From Brachycybe producta (lineage: Eukaryota > Arthropoda > Diplopoda > Playtdesmida > Andrognathidae): a stretch of DNA of 64,000 nt. This document shows, piece after piece, positions 35,832 to 46,344 of the stretch. The position numbers and the translations under genes were made by a program. The DNA lies in contig JAUPFP010000046.1 in assembly GCA_036925085.1 (NCBI GenBank), positions 1,433,501 through 1,497,500 on the forward strand. The letters are read 5' to 3'. The notes beneath the pieces were generated by a model, which was not told where the DNA came from, searched no databases, and saw nothing but the letters and a program-made list of their open reading frames with translations. Every line of letters starts with the position of its first letter. The stretch's first letter is position 1.

Positions 35832-37180
35832 TCAAGAATCCATTTTCAAGATGGCTTCGTCCCACGGTCCGTAAATGTTTCTATTTAAGGAAAAAAAAAA
35901 ATAAATAAAACATTTAATTCAAAATTGAAAACTTGTTAAAATTCATACTCTTTGTATCGTTGTAATCGAACAAACCAAAACGGACAAACCAAATTGATAA
36001 AAACTACTAGAACGATAAAGAAAACTGTCGCAATCGTAGAAACGGCAAACAGAACGAATGTCGTGATTACGATGGAAGTCATCGTTACACAAATTCGTAT
36101 CGGACGATTGTAATTCTAGAGAGAAAATGAAAAAAAAATCCCTGTTCATTTTGTATTTCAGAAGCAACATTAAGAAGAAATTTGAAAGTGTTTTAGAAAC
36201 TAGAAGAGTAAATGAATCACTTAAAAGGATTTTTTTTTCTTTAGATATGTTTAAAAATAAACTTTTTGTGGCAGCTTTGAACCTCGTGGATGTTTCGTCT
36301 GAAACGAGGAAGAAACGAAAACACTTCGACTGACGTTACGAGTAAAGCGAATGTTGATTGTGAATCGTTTAATCGTGACGCTAAACAGACAACTGCGAAA
36401 ATTGCGGCATTGAATGAAAGTGAAGCCGAAACTCTTTGAAAAGAGAAAAAGGTTTTAATTAGCCGAGGAAACAATCGATCAAGACAAATTAAATACATCG
36501 GAAACGATGGCCCGTAATCGTGTGTAACCAAATGAAGAATCATTGTCAGTGTTGCCATCGCATAAACAGTGTCCGAACTGATCGTTTCGGTTAATGTCTT
36601 AAGAATCGGAGCAAATCCGAAGCTGAAACCGATGTAAACAGCTCCGAGTTTTGCATCGTCAATAACTGAAATTCGAATGAAAAGTTAGAAATGCGTCCAG
36701 ACTGATCTCTTGTGGCTATACTTCACTGGTTTCTATCGTTTCGTTACGTCCATTGACGTGTTTTTTTGTTAAATAGAACAGAGAAAAGGTTATGAAGTTC
36801 AACGTCAGAAGTTCGCTCCATGTCAATCGATCCGTATAAAGGAAAACAAAAATTACAGCAAACAAAACGACGCTGCAGACTGCCTCGCTTACAATCACGG
36901 TCTCAACGATAGCCTCACTTACGCCATACAGCCTTATGTTAACTGAAATAAATGAAGGAAAATTATAAGGTAATACGACTTTCGTAACACCTTGTATTTT
37001 ACTGTTTACAACGTGTAAAATAGTTTGAAAACAACTCTTAATTATTATATATTGTATTGACTATGACATACCGTTCTTTTGTAGTTCCTGTAGGAAAGAG
37101 TCATCAACGTAATTATCAGGAAAACCCTGTTTTTCGTACAAAATTTTACGTAAAACGGGTTTTTTCATGGGCGCTGCCAT
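35832..37180 (-). CDS. PIGC: PIG-C / GPI2, subunit of GPI-GlcNAc transferase, 6 exons, 279 aa
   Basis: Multi-pass ER membrane subunit of the complex that transfers GlcNAc to phosphatidylinositol, the first step of GPI-anchor synthesis. Exons in transcript order: 37180-37072, 36942-36748, 36665-36497, 36433-36283, 36115-35949, 35880-35832; 840 nt with all phases closing. Recognisable blocks: N-terminal YEKQGFPDNYVDDSFLQEL, central FGFAPILKTLTETISSDTVY, then IVSASLSFNAAIFAVVCLAS, and the C-terminal CPFWFVRLQRYKENIYGPWD, all characteristic of PIG-C. Hydrophobic stretches fit the multi-pass topology. The exon 2 donor is an inference: GTAACG at 36747 is chosen because the GTATAG donor at 36721 would break the frame into exon 3. 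In vertebrates as I recall them the coding region is uninterrupted, so five introns here are notable. Intron 4 (36116-36282) is mostly a half copy of MITE A. The gene is tail to tail with ABHD16A. Confidence 0.95.
36150..36282. mobile_element. Half MITE A that makes up PIGC intron 4
   Basis: Plus-strand TATTTCAGAAGCAACATTAA, GAAAGTGTTTTAGAAACTAG AAGAGTAAATGAATCACTTA and ATAAACTTTTTGTGGCAGCT TTGAAC. The intron donor (minus-strand GTTCAAAGCTGCC) falls in the MITE's middle, so the intron boundary and the element boundary coincide. Confidence 0.75.
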
Positions 37181-38115
37181 ATTTGTTACGTCATTTTTAT
37201 ATTACTTTATTAGTCAATATTTATTATATAGTTAAAATATTTACGGAGCCATTATGTGTCAATATAGTATTCATAGTAACATCAGACACAAAATGGCGAA
37301 TATTTATTTTGCTTAAACATGATTAGTTGATAACATAAATGGTAGTAATAAGAATAACCATTTTATCTAGTGACGTTTGATTTCCTGTTCATACAAATCG
37401 TTATACATTTTATAAAAACTCTCATGTCTACCATTTTGTGTCTATATTTTCATTATTTTAGTATTTATAAGGCACAAAATGGCACCTATATTTTTTCATA
37501 GGAAAAAGCGTACTCTGTAAGAGACGGAGAAGAAAGTTAAAATGTTATTTGTATGTAGTGGCCACTAGATGTCACTACTATTTTCTGATCGCATGGTTTT
37601 TTTTGGCGGGTTTTCGGCTTCTTGTTTCGCGTTTTTTTTTTGTCTTCGCTTCTGAATGAACTTTTGTGGTAATTTTTTATTGTAAATGATGAAGTTTATT
37701 ATGTAATTGGGTTATAGAACGGCGCCTTACTTAATTCTGGTTATGAATTTTCTTATTATAAAGTTTGACTGTTAATAATTCTTAATTGGGAAGGCGCCGA
37801 TATGAAAGTTAAAAGGATCTAATTTAAATGGGTTCAGTCTCCGGTTTTTTAAGAGGTTAATTGAGTCAATGAATTGAATCATGGGTAATTTAAATGGGGG
37901 TGGTTTAAAGAGGGGGTGGGAAAGGCTATTTTGAGATTTCTAGTCTTTTTTTTTCTATTTGTTTGAAACGGGCGCGTGGGAGGAAACAAATTAACGCCAA
38001 TCATGTTGATATTATCTTTTAAAATAAGCTTTTTATTTCAGAGTTAGACATTTATCCAACTTTAACGTTGTATTTTTAAGTGTCAACGGGGGGGGGGCCT
38101 CTAGTGATTATTTCT
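37181..38115. other. Gene-free stretch upstream of PIGC
   Basis: Includes the PIGC promoter side (no clear TATA), an inverted pair of ACAAAATGGC motifs at 37288 and 37472, and a MITE A scrap (TATCTTTTAAAATAAGCTTT) at 38010. Confidence 0.4.
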
Positions 38116-38380
38116 CTCTTTTAGGAACAAACTTGAAAGTGTTTTAGATACTAGAAGGGTAGCTCAATCACTTATGGATATTATGTGGATTTTATGTGAG
38201 TTCAGAAAATGATCCAACTTTAAGAAGACTTTTTTTAATGTTTGGCAATTTAACAAGTTAATTTTGAAAGATATCAACATGAATTTACTCAATAAGTGAT
38301 TGAGCTACTCTTCTAGTTTCTAAAAAATACTTTCTAGTTTCTCTTTAATTTCCTCTTCTGAAAGACTGGCAGAATTAAGA
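38116..38380. mobile_element. MITE A, full copy
   Basis: AAAGTGTTTTAGATACTAGA AGGGTAGCTCAATCACTTA to AAGTGATTGAGCTACTCTTC TAGTTTCTAAAAA. Confidence 0.8.
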
Positions 38381-38395
38381 GTTCGAAATCTATTA

Positions 38396-38670
38396 TTTTG
38401 TCGGTTTCTGGTATAAAATTATGAGATATTTAAGTGTTTTTTAGAATTTAGAAAGGTTTAATTATCTTTCAAAATAAGCTTTTTTTTATGAGTTCGGAAA
38501 TGATCAAACTTTAAGTAGATGGTATTTTTTAAAATTTGTGTCTATAAAAAGTTTATTTTGAAAGATATCAACAATGAAAATATCTATATAACTGATTGAG
38601 CTACCCTTCTAGTTTCTGAAACACTTTTCTAGTTTTTTTTTTCTTAATTTTTTGCTCTTCTGAAAGAGTT
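38396..38670. mobile_element. MITE A copy adjacent to the previous one
   Basis: GTGTTTTTTAGAATTTAGAA on the left, ATAAAAAGTTTATTTTGAAA GATATCAAC and CTACCCTTCTAGTTTCTGAA on the right. Confidence 0.7.
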
Positions 38671-39200
38671 TGAAAATCAGCTATCTGTTCATAAAAAAAC
38701 CAAACTATTTTAAACCTTAGTTTGTGGTTTAAAAGTCCGCCATTTATAGTTAATTTTTCACTTTTCTAAAGTTGGTTGTTTTTGCAACCGGAAACGGAGG
38801 CGGGAGTTGTCGCTTATTTAAAAGAGATGGCGAAATCGAAACGGCGCCAAACCAACCCCCCAACCAAAAAAAAAATGAATCTTAATTTAATTCATTCTTT
38901 CTCTCATATCTTATAATTTATAATATAATTTTTCGTTTCCGTTTTTTTTTATTACCCGCCATAAATAAATTAATATTTATTTTTTTTAATCAAAAAAATG
39001 ACCGAAATTATTGAAACTAATGATTCCCCCCCCCCCCCCAAAAAAAATCATATTTTTCTTCATCTTCTTCGGATTGATTTAAATATTAGCATTTTTGATA
39101 TTCCCCTATTTTTTATGTTTCTAATTTTGCAGGAAAAAAAACCTCTTCTAGTCTTAAATTTCTGAGACCACAGATTGTTATCTTGATATTGACCTCCATT

Positions 39201-39375
39201 TAGAAACTAGAAGGGTAGCTAAATCACTTAAGAAAATCTTTTGTTATCTTTTAAAATTAACTTTTTTTTATAAGTCTATAAAAAAAAAGTTAATTTTAAA
39301 AGATTTTCTTAAGTGATTGAGCTACCCTTCTAGTTTCTAATAAACACTTTCAAGTTTCTCTTCATTTTGCTCTTT
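39201..39375. mobile_element. Short, nearly perfect MITE A hairpin
   Basis: TTTAGAAACTAGAAGGGTAG CTAAATCACTTAAGAAAATCTTTTG is mirrored by GATTTTCTTAAGTGATTGAG CTACCCTTCTAGTTTCTAA, with hardly any loop. Looks recently arisen by loss of the centre. Confidence 0.8.
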
Positions 39376-39447
39376 GTGAATCGTGAAAAACAGAAATAAT
39401 CAATAGTTAAGATTGGTTTAGGAAAACAGCTGATTGATTAATTATTT

Positions 39448-39860
39448 TGTCTTTCAGAAGGTCCAAAATTAAGAAAAAAAAACTAGAAAGAGTGTTTTAG
39501 AAACTAGAAGAGTAACTCAATCACTTAAGAGGATATTTTCACTTTTGATATTTTTCAAAAAATAAGCTTTTTAACGAAGTTTGAAAATCCGGTGATTTTT
39601 TTTGTTGTTCTGAAGGCCTTGTTTCCACTGGGGAGCAAATTTGAACTTTTCGAAAATTACAACTGGTGAAAAATAGAAGAGACGTGGCCCCTCTGCCCAT
39701 TCACTATCATAGGTAGGGATCACGTTTGTTCAATTTTTCACCCAAGTTGAAATTTTCAAAAAGTGCAAATTTTCACCTCCAATGGAAACAAGGCCAAAGA
39801 AAGTTTCATTTTGAAAGATAATCAAGATAAAAATCACTTTTAAGACAAAATTGAAAACGT
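39448..39860. mobile_element. MITE A copy split by a GGCCTTGTTTCCA element
   Basis: Left half 39448-39612 (GTGTTTTAGAAACTAGAAGA, AAAATAAGCTTTTTAACGAA) and inner right arm from 39798 (TTTCATTTTGAAAGATAATC) are separated by the element at 39615-39795. Confidence 0.7.
39615..39795. mobile_element. 181 bp MITE with GGCCTTGTTTCCA ends
   Basis: GGCCTTGTTTCCACTGGGG at the left, TCCAATGGAAACAAGGCC at the right. Its ends resemble those of the 880 bp element at 23236 (GGCCCTGTTTCCACTTG), so it may be an internally deleted relative. Confidence 0.75.
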
Positions 39861-39869
39861 GTCAATCAC

Positions 39870-39965
39870 TTTAAGTGTATTTTCATATTAATATCTTTCA
39901 AAATAAACTTTTTATATCAATTTTTGTGTAAAAATGATCCAACTTTAAACTGATGACACAATTTA
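39870..39965. mobile_element. MITE A left-half fragment
   Basis: GTCAATCACTTTAAGTGTAT TTTCATATTAATATCTTTCA AAATAAACTTTTTATATC and a TGATCCAACTTTAAAC tail. Confidence 0.6.
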
Positions 39966-40073
39966 CACTTTTATTATTGCAGTTAGTTAACTGTGATGTA
40001 ACTAAAAAAAAAGGTTTTTTGCGATATCTCATCACCGTTAAACTCCAATTACATGAATCAATGGAGGAGAGAT

Positions 40074-40104
<31 letters not shown>

Positions 40105-40654
40105 AAACGTTATTCTTAATTAAGTTAACTATGATTGGAAAGAAACCGTTCCACCCACCCTTAAACCCCTGAAGAAAAACGCCATTAAATTTGCTCCTTA
40201 ATTCTCACGGTCTTCTTTACGACAATGACGTCATCTGGATTCTCCTAATTTTTTTTCTTTCTGAGTGGTCACTCCATTATTAAGTGACCACTTGAATTAT
40301 CTTATATAATAAATAATATATATTATTATAAAAAATAGACGATGTGAAGATTTAATTGGAATTGTCGATGATTTTTTTTAATATTTCAATCTTTAAAAGC
40401 AAATATTATAAGAGGAGGAGGAGGGGGGAGGGGAAACTCATAGAAGAAAAAAAACTGAATTTAATTAATTTTCAAGAAGAGGAAAAGGAATTTTTTTATC
40501 TGAAAACGGAATAAAAATGAAAAAAAAAATATTTAATTAATTTCATTTTTTGATTTTTTTTTTAGGTGAGGAAAAAAAATGGAACTAGAAATGGAAAAAT
40601 GAACAATTTTGTTAATTCTACAAAATAATTGCAGAAACTTTTTTCTTCAAGTAG

Positions 40655-40731
40655 TGACGTCATATATATGAGTGGTCGCGCGTGTTTTTATGTGTGTGTG
40701 TGTGCGCGTGGAGACGGGGTTTTCGACGAAA
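40655..40731 (+). promoter_or_regulatory. CRE plus TATA-like promoter
   Basis: A perfect palindromic CRE, TGACGTCA, at 40655-40662 is followed at once by a TATATAT tract and a GT/GC-rich leader up to an ATG at 40732. The order CRE, TATA, leader, ATG, splice donor looks like a real plus-strand promoter. Confidence 0.4.
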
Positions 40732-40880
40732 ATGACTGAATTTCAGGTAAGAAGTGCTTTTTATTGACTTCGATCACTATTTTTTTATTGTCATATTTTG
40801 AGTTTTGTACACTGTATTTCACATGCTGTAATTATATTTTTGTCTCTCTGCTACAGGCCTTCTTGCCTGCTGCAGAGTAA
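40732..40880 (+). CDS. Candidate first coding exon(s) of an unknown gene, or a spliced micro-ORF
   Basis: ATG ACT GAA TTT CAG is followed directly by a strong donor (GTAAGA) at 40747. The next good acceptor, with a long pyrimidine tract ending CTACAG at 40856, continues in the same phase as GCC TTC TTG CCT GCT GCA GAG TAA, giving the peptide MTEFQAFLPAAE and a stop at 40880. A GTAATT donor inside this second piece (40876) could instead make it a 19-20 nt microexon leading on. I do not recognise the product. It may be the 5' end of a gene whose other exons lie beyond very long introns, because no convincing coding exon follows in the remaining 23 kb. Confidence 0.25.
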
Positions 40881-41218
40881 TTTTTCAAATTGAAATTGTT
40901 CATTTTGCGCTATAAATTGTTTTTGTGATGATTTTATTATAAGTAGCTGCTAATTTTTTGTAGAAATGTACAAAATGAAGGAATGATTTCTAGCCTCTAA
41001 ACAGTCCTTCTTCATGATTGAAAAATGCATAGGTTTGTTGGCGTTTCTTATAATTGATATATTCAATATATCTAATATTCAATATTCTATATAATCAATC
41101 ATTTGAATGTGATCACAACCCCCCCCCCCTTATAAAGTGGGTGATAAAAAGGGGGGTGGAAAATATGAGAGGGGGGTGGGAAACTGTTAACTGAGAAAAA
41201 AAAGGGGGAAATGGTGAT

Positions 41219-41530
41219 TTTTTTATTAAGAATAATAATAATAAAAATTATATTATAATAATATTATTATTATATTAAAATATTATTATTATTAATAATA
41301 TTATAACAAATAAATGTAACTGAGAAATTACGATTTTGAATAATGTATAATAAAATTAATAAAATAAGATATAATTAATTAATATATAAATAAATATAAT
41401 ATAATTAATAATATAAGATTACAAATAATAATAAAATAAAAATATAACAATAATAATATATTATAATATAATAATAATAATGATAATCATAAAAATAATA
41501 TCAATAATAGTAATAATAATAATAAAGTGA
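41219..41530. repeat. AAT/ATT cryptically simple block
   Basis: About 310 bp made almost only of AAT, ATT and TATA units in both orientations, so single strands could fold extensively. Confidence 0.85.
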
Positions 41531-41751
41531 AGAGGTTATGAATTTAAAATCGATTTCTAATCTTTTCCGATGAATAACAAAGAAATTGTTTTAATCACAG
41601 ATGAAGATTATTGATTTTGGAAGAAATGAATGAATATCAAAGGGGTGGATGAGAAATGGATTGATTGAGAGTAGTGGGGGTTAGGAGGAATTATGGGACT
41701 GATTTTAGGGTTTAAAGGGGAGGGGGGGTTGATGTTGAGGGTTGGGGATTA

Positions 41752-41793
41752 CCCTGATGATGATGATCATCATCATCGTTGTCATCATCAGGG
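41752..41793. repeat. GAT/ATC palindrome
   Basis: CCCTGATGATGATGATCATC reads on to a near-complement ending GTCATCATCAGGG: a 42 bp near-perfect palindrome formed by a GAT run meeting its inverse. Confidence 0.7.
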
Positions 41794-42228
41794 AAATCAG
41801 AAATGAACATTGTTCAATATTGGGGAGGGGGGGGTCACAAAAATGGGAACCTTTAATCATCGCTCAAAATATAAAAACTAACATATTTTGGTCGTTTGTC
41901 ACTTTTTTTCTTCCAATTAGATATTTTTCTTAGGTTTTTGGGGAATTTTTTTTGGATGTTTTTTTTTTTTGAAGCTTCAAAATGGACTTTTTTGTTGCTT
42001 AGATTTTTTTTCTGGTTTTAAGTGTAAATTCTCAGTGGAATTCTGATGAAAGCAGAATTCTGCTGAATCCTTCTTCTTCTTGGTTTCTAATCATTTTTTC
42101 TTATTGTTTTCTGATGGAACTTAATTCGTCGTTTTCTTGTCACATTCAATTGTCCATTTGATTTAAAAAACAAACTTCTTTTTCTTCTTTCAGTTTTTTA
42201 AAATACTTAAGATGGGTTTTATGACTGA

Positions 42229-42455
42229 CTTTCAGGAACAAAATAACAACAACAAACTAGAAACTATTTTAGAAACTAGAAGGATAGCTTAATCACTTAA
42301 TAGTATTTTCATTTTATCTTTTAAAGTAAAACTTTTTATAGTGAAAAATTAAAAAACAATTGTCTGCTTAAAAGTTGAGTCATATTTTCAAACTGTAGAC
42401 ACAAATTTACTCATTAAGTGATTTGAACTACCCTTCTAGTTTCTAAAACACTTTC
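42229..42455. mobile_element. MITE A, full copy
   Basis: ACTATTTTAGAAACTAGAAG GATAGC to GAACTACCCTTCTAGTTTCT AAAACACTTTC, with TGTCTGCTTAAAAGTTGAGT in the centre. Confidence 0.75.
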
Positions 42456-42508
42456 AATTTAAAAAAGAAATAGAGAAACGAATTATTATAAAACATTTGA
42501 AATGTCAT

Positions 42509-42705
42509 TTCAGAAGTTCAACACTCTGAAATTGAAAAGTGTTTTAGAAACTAGATAAGGTAGGCCTAGTTGAATCACTTAATAGTAATTTCATGTTGAT
42601 GATATTCATTAAAAATAAACTATAAAAATTAATATAATTATTATCTGAGTTAAAGTTGGATCATTTTCTAAAACACTTTTCAAATTTCTCCTGAATTACG
42701 GAATA
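42509..42705. mobile_element. MITE A copy, internally deleted
   Basis: AAGTGTTTTAGAAACTAGAT AAGGTAG on the left; the right arm is reduced to TTCTAAAACACTTTTCAAAT. Confidence 0.65.
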
Positions 42706-43168
42706 ACCTGATTTCGAGGGGCGTTTACACTGTAAAAGACACAAAATGGTACTTGAAATTGAAAATCCTGGCTATTTTATATCTGACTTTCAGCTTTTTT
42801 ATTATTATATTCATAAATTGAGAAATAGAAAAGTTGAAATGGGATTTGGGGGGGGGGGGGGGGTGCCCACTTTGAACACAACTGCCCTTTCAAGTAAAAT
42901 GTTGAAAATTAGATTTCTCTTTCTAAGAAGAAATTTATATCTGACCCCTATCATGACCACTTTTTTTTTCTATTCTAGTCTTTTAGAAGAAGAAGAAAAA
43001 AAGACGCTGAAATCAAATCTACCTTTTACTTGCTCTGAATTTATTTTGTTTGATAAAAAAAGTGCAAGAAATTTACACAAAATTGAGGAGATGAAGGGAG
43101 TAATTTCAGTGAAAATTGGTTTATTAAGAGGGGGGTGGGGGCTGAGGGGGTACATTGGGTGAGAGACC

Positions 43169-43172
<4 letters not shown>

Positions 43173-43203
<31 letters not shown>
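43173..43203. repeat. (GA)n microsatellite
   Basis: About 31 bp of GA, immediately before the GCGCCAAA repeat at 43213. Confidence 0.95.
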
Positions 43204-43206
<3 letters not shown>

Positions 43207-43212
43207 CAACTA

Positions 43213-43326
43213 ACTGAATAAGTGCCAAATTGAACAAACGCCAACCTGAATAAGCGCCAAATTTTAGCTTTTATACAGTTTATCGTTTGTACAATTTGAC
43301 TCTTGTTCCATTTGGCGCGTATTCAG
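43213..43326. mobile_element. Short MITE with CTGAATAAGCGCCAAA ends, copy 1
   Basis: CTGAATAAGTGCCAAATTGA ACAAACGCCAAC is repeated once (CTGAATAAGCGCCAAATTTT) and mirrored by CCATTTGGCGCGTATTCAG. Same design as 56306-56399. Confidence 0.7.
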
Positions 43327-44127
43327 CGCCGCATCTCTCTGTGTGTATGTTATTGATAGATGAAAATAGACTGAAAGAGAGATAGGGAATAACTATTATT
43401 GCTTTTTATCGAAGTTGGTTTTTATAAGGGAAGGGAGGGTGGGGAAGATTAAGGGTTTTAATGCCGGGGGAGAAGGCTTTCACCCCCCCCCCCCCTCCCC
43501 CCCGCCGTTCCCCACTTGTAAGCCTAAATGCGATTAATTGGAAGGTTCTTTTGTGAAATCAGTTCCGCCGTTCAATGTCGATTCGACATTAGCATAATCG
43601 AATCTTGTAAAAAGTTCTTTTACCTTAACCCCTCCTTACCCCCTTTACCATTGCCTTACCACCCCACCATCCTTACCTCATCCAATATCCCTTAGAGGTT
43701 TTTTTAAAAAAAAAATTCAACGGTGGAAAATGGAGACACATCGCTCTCTCTCTCTCTCTCTTTCTATCCACTTGTGTATATTATCTCATTTGCTTGACTT
43801 ATCTCAATAAAACATGGGTCTTACTGACCTAAACCACCCTCCTTATCATCCCTAACAGGGATCAAAGACTCTCCCACCCCTTTTTTTAGTGCACGTGGCC
43901 GCGGCACGTGCAGTCTCTCTCTGCCTCTGGGGTTTGTACTGTATGTCTCTGCATGTTAGGCGGCGAGTGGGTGAAATAAATGGCGGACAAAATTGTTCCA
44001 CTTCTCCATTTAAACCTGTGGTAAAATGAGTGAACCCAATAAAGTGGGGTCACTAATTTCGATTTTTAGTTCCACTTCCGTTTTAACTTCCGGTGTATTT
44101 TTTTTATCTCCAAATTTTGCCAAAATA
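43327..44127. other. Gene-free stretch
   Basis: C-rich and CT-rich simple sequence (43480-43505, 43741-43761), an ACCTTA/CCTTACC-rich pyrimidine segment at 43620-43690, and GCACGTGGCCGCGGCACGTG at 43892, a palindromic double E-box worth noting. No ORF support. Confidence 0.4.
43892..43911. promoter_or_regulatory. Palindromic double E-box
   Basis: GCACGTGGCCGCGGCACGTG contains two CACGTG E-boxes around a CCGCGG core in AT-rich DNA. A TGTCTCTG-rich segment and an ATGGCGGAC follow at 43980. May mark a promoter, but no gene could be attached. Confidence 0.3.
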
Positions 44128-44252
44128 GTGTAGTTTTTTTATTTTGAAATACCCTCAAGTGAATTGAGCTGACCCTTCTAGTTTATAAAACACAATTTTC
44201 TCTTATTTTTTTTTTTTACTCTTTTTGAAAGACAGAATAATAAAGAACTTGA
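44128..44252. mobile_element. MITE A right half
   Basis: TTTATTTTGAAATACCCTCA AGTGAATTGAGCTGACCCTT CTAGTTTATAAAACAC and TTTGAAAGACAGAATAATAA. Confidence 0.7.
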
Positions 44253-44296
44253 AAACCAGTTGTTTATAAAAGAAAATACATTCCTAATCTTAACCT

Positions 44297-44591
44297 AGTA
44301 CTCACACCTGATAATTTAAATGCATTTAAATAATAAATGTGTTCTACAGAGCTCCGTGAAGGACAAACGAATAATAAATGTCGAATTCAATTTATTCAGG
44401 TTAATAATCTCAAAATATTGAGATTAATACTTAAATATAATATTGACAAAATATTGATTTATTATTCAAATTTTAAGATATTAATAATAAAGTCAATTTG
44501 TATTCATGTCCTTAACAGGATTCCGTATAATTCACACCTGAACACATTTAATTTGAATTCATTTAACTCGTGTGTTGTGTACAAGGTATAA
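44297..44591. mobile_element. MITE family D, copy 2
   Basis: TACTCACACCTGATAATTTA at the start; GTTCTACAGAGCTCCGTGAA GGACAAAC, GATTCCGTATAATTCACACC and GTGTACAAGGTAT at the end. Again next to a MITE A half copy. Confidence 0.75.
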
Positions 44592-45469
44592 TGTTTTCAA
44601 ATACTTAAGTACACAGCCATTTTATTGATTAAAGGAAAAATAACGTGGAAATCGTTTAACACGAAACGGAAGGGACCGGATTTTTCTTTTTCTTGTTAAA
44701 AGAATTTTTTTTGTTTTGTTTTGTGAGTGTGAAATTCGCTTTTCGCTCACCTTGGAATTCTAAGGGTAAAATTATTATGATTTTTTTTAAATATATTTTT
44801 GCTCTTCTTGATCTTCATTTTGCCTGAAGATTTTTCTGAAATGTTGGTGACTAATTAAAATCACAAAGGACCTTTAATTAGTCACATTATATATATATAT
44901 ATTGTATATATATATATATGTATATACAATATAGAGATGTATATCACAAGTGAACAGAATGAGAAAATAGGGTTAAGGTTGAGGGAGAGAGAGAGAGAGA
45001 GAGGATAAGGTTAAGGCTATTTGTAGGGACCAAATGTCCCAGGAGACAAAAAGGGGAAGGGGGTGGTGGTAGTGGGAGGCATTTCTCTATACCTAATTGA
45101 AATGATGAAATTTGTCATCACTTTTAGCAGATCAGATGCTGATATGCCTTCAACTGCTGACCAGTAATAATAATGACCACATCTCAAAAACTGACCCCAC
45201 TGTTTGTATCAGCGATCTTTTCTTTGTGTTTTTATATTGATTTTAATTAGTTGCACTTTAAACTAAAATTCTGAAATTAAGTAGGCATTATTATTCGGAT
45301 CTACCAGATTATTTAAGATGTGTTGACATTTTCTCTGTAAGTGTGGTCCCGTTTTCAAGTTACATCCCACAGAAGTTTTATAGGATCCATCCATTGATCT
45401 ACACATCCATCCAGAATTTTGGTCGATTTCACAATTATGGTTTTTCTTCTCTGAAGAGCAACAAAGGTC

Positions 45470-45842
45470 TAAGGCTTGCTTTATACTTCCTTGCTAAGCG
45501 GAAAGGTAGCAGCCTACGAAGCTTCAAGAATGACGTCAGAACTTCAGATTTTTTGTCTTTGCCAGAGAACAAAGCTAGCTTTGAAATTGTTCAACTTTTC
45601 AAAGCTTAGCAACTCAAAGCACCAATCATGAAGCGGGTGAATCACAAATGGGGTGAAGAAGTCACCCCTTTTTTGCTTCCAGAAAGGGAAGGATTCTATC
45701 TGTTTTTATAGGAAGAAAGGTTATAAAATATTGTCAAGCTTACAAGACAACATGTTTGTATGAACAAGCTAAGCGTTGAGAAGCTAATTTTAGGAGTTTT
45801 CAAAGCTTGCAAAATCTTAGCAAAGTTTGGAGTATAAAACTA
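45470..45842. mobile_element. MITE with TTTATACT(T/C)C ends
   Basis: GGCTTGCTTTATACTTCCTTGCTAAGC-type left end (45472-45500) corresponds in inverse to TTGCAAAATCTTAGCAAAGT TTGGAGTATAAAACTA at 45805-45842. AAGCTT/CAAGCTTAG motifs recur inside. The 88-codon ORF at 45343-45609 overlaps the end and is not coding. Confidence 0.55.
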
Positions 45843-46344
45843 CCCTAAAAAAAGCGTAAAAACAGGCACAAGGTTTAAATTTTCCAGTGAACATTTGATG
45901 AAATTCGAAGTTGAAAATAGTTGAAAAGTAAATTTGATTTTTTTTTTATTGGTAGGTATTTCGGATGAGGGTTTTTTTCCTTCTTCTTCTTCGCGAGTAA
46001 AAAAGATACCGACAACCTGAAAATGTGTTTGAAAAGTGCTTTGATGAATAATAAACAGGTGTTTGGAAACCATTTCTGAACACTTTTCGTTCTCTCAGTG
46101 GAGAAGATTCGAATCATGGATTCATGATAGCGTGATTTTCCAATTCTAGTCATTACTACTCATTAGCATTTTTACTATTCTACCTTGTAATACAGTTCTG
46201 GGTCCTTCTTCATTGGGTGCTATAATCTACAAGGCCCGCGGCCCTCCTCCTCCTCTGTAATTTTCAATTTCACAATATGTTTTTGGCTTTGCAAAAATAT
46301 GCAAATCAGAGAGAGAACTCTGGTTATTTTTTATATATATATAT

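Noticed and set aside
36241-36497. Uninterrupted 105-codon ORF through PIGC intron 3
   Set aside because: The intervening residues do not fit the family, and removing 36434-36496 gives IVSASLSFNAAIF, which aligns.
36720-36747. GTATAG donor for PIGC exon 2 at 36721
   Set aside because: It would put exon 3 out of frame; GTAACG at 36747 restores the family reading.
42746-43162. 138-codon ORF
   Set aside because: Includes poly-G and simple purine tracts; no domain and an ATG inside a MITE-rich segment.
45343-45609. 88-codon ORF
   Set aside because: Overlaps a MITE end (45470-45842) and has no recognised similarity.
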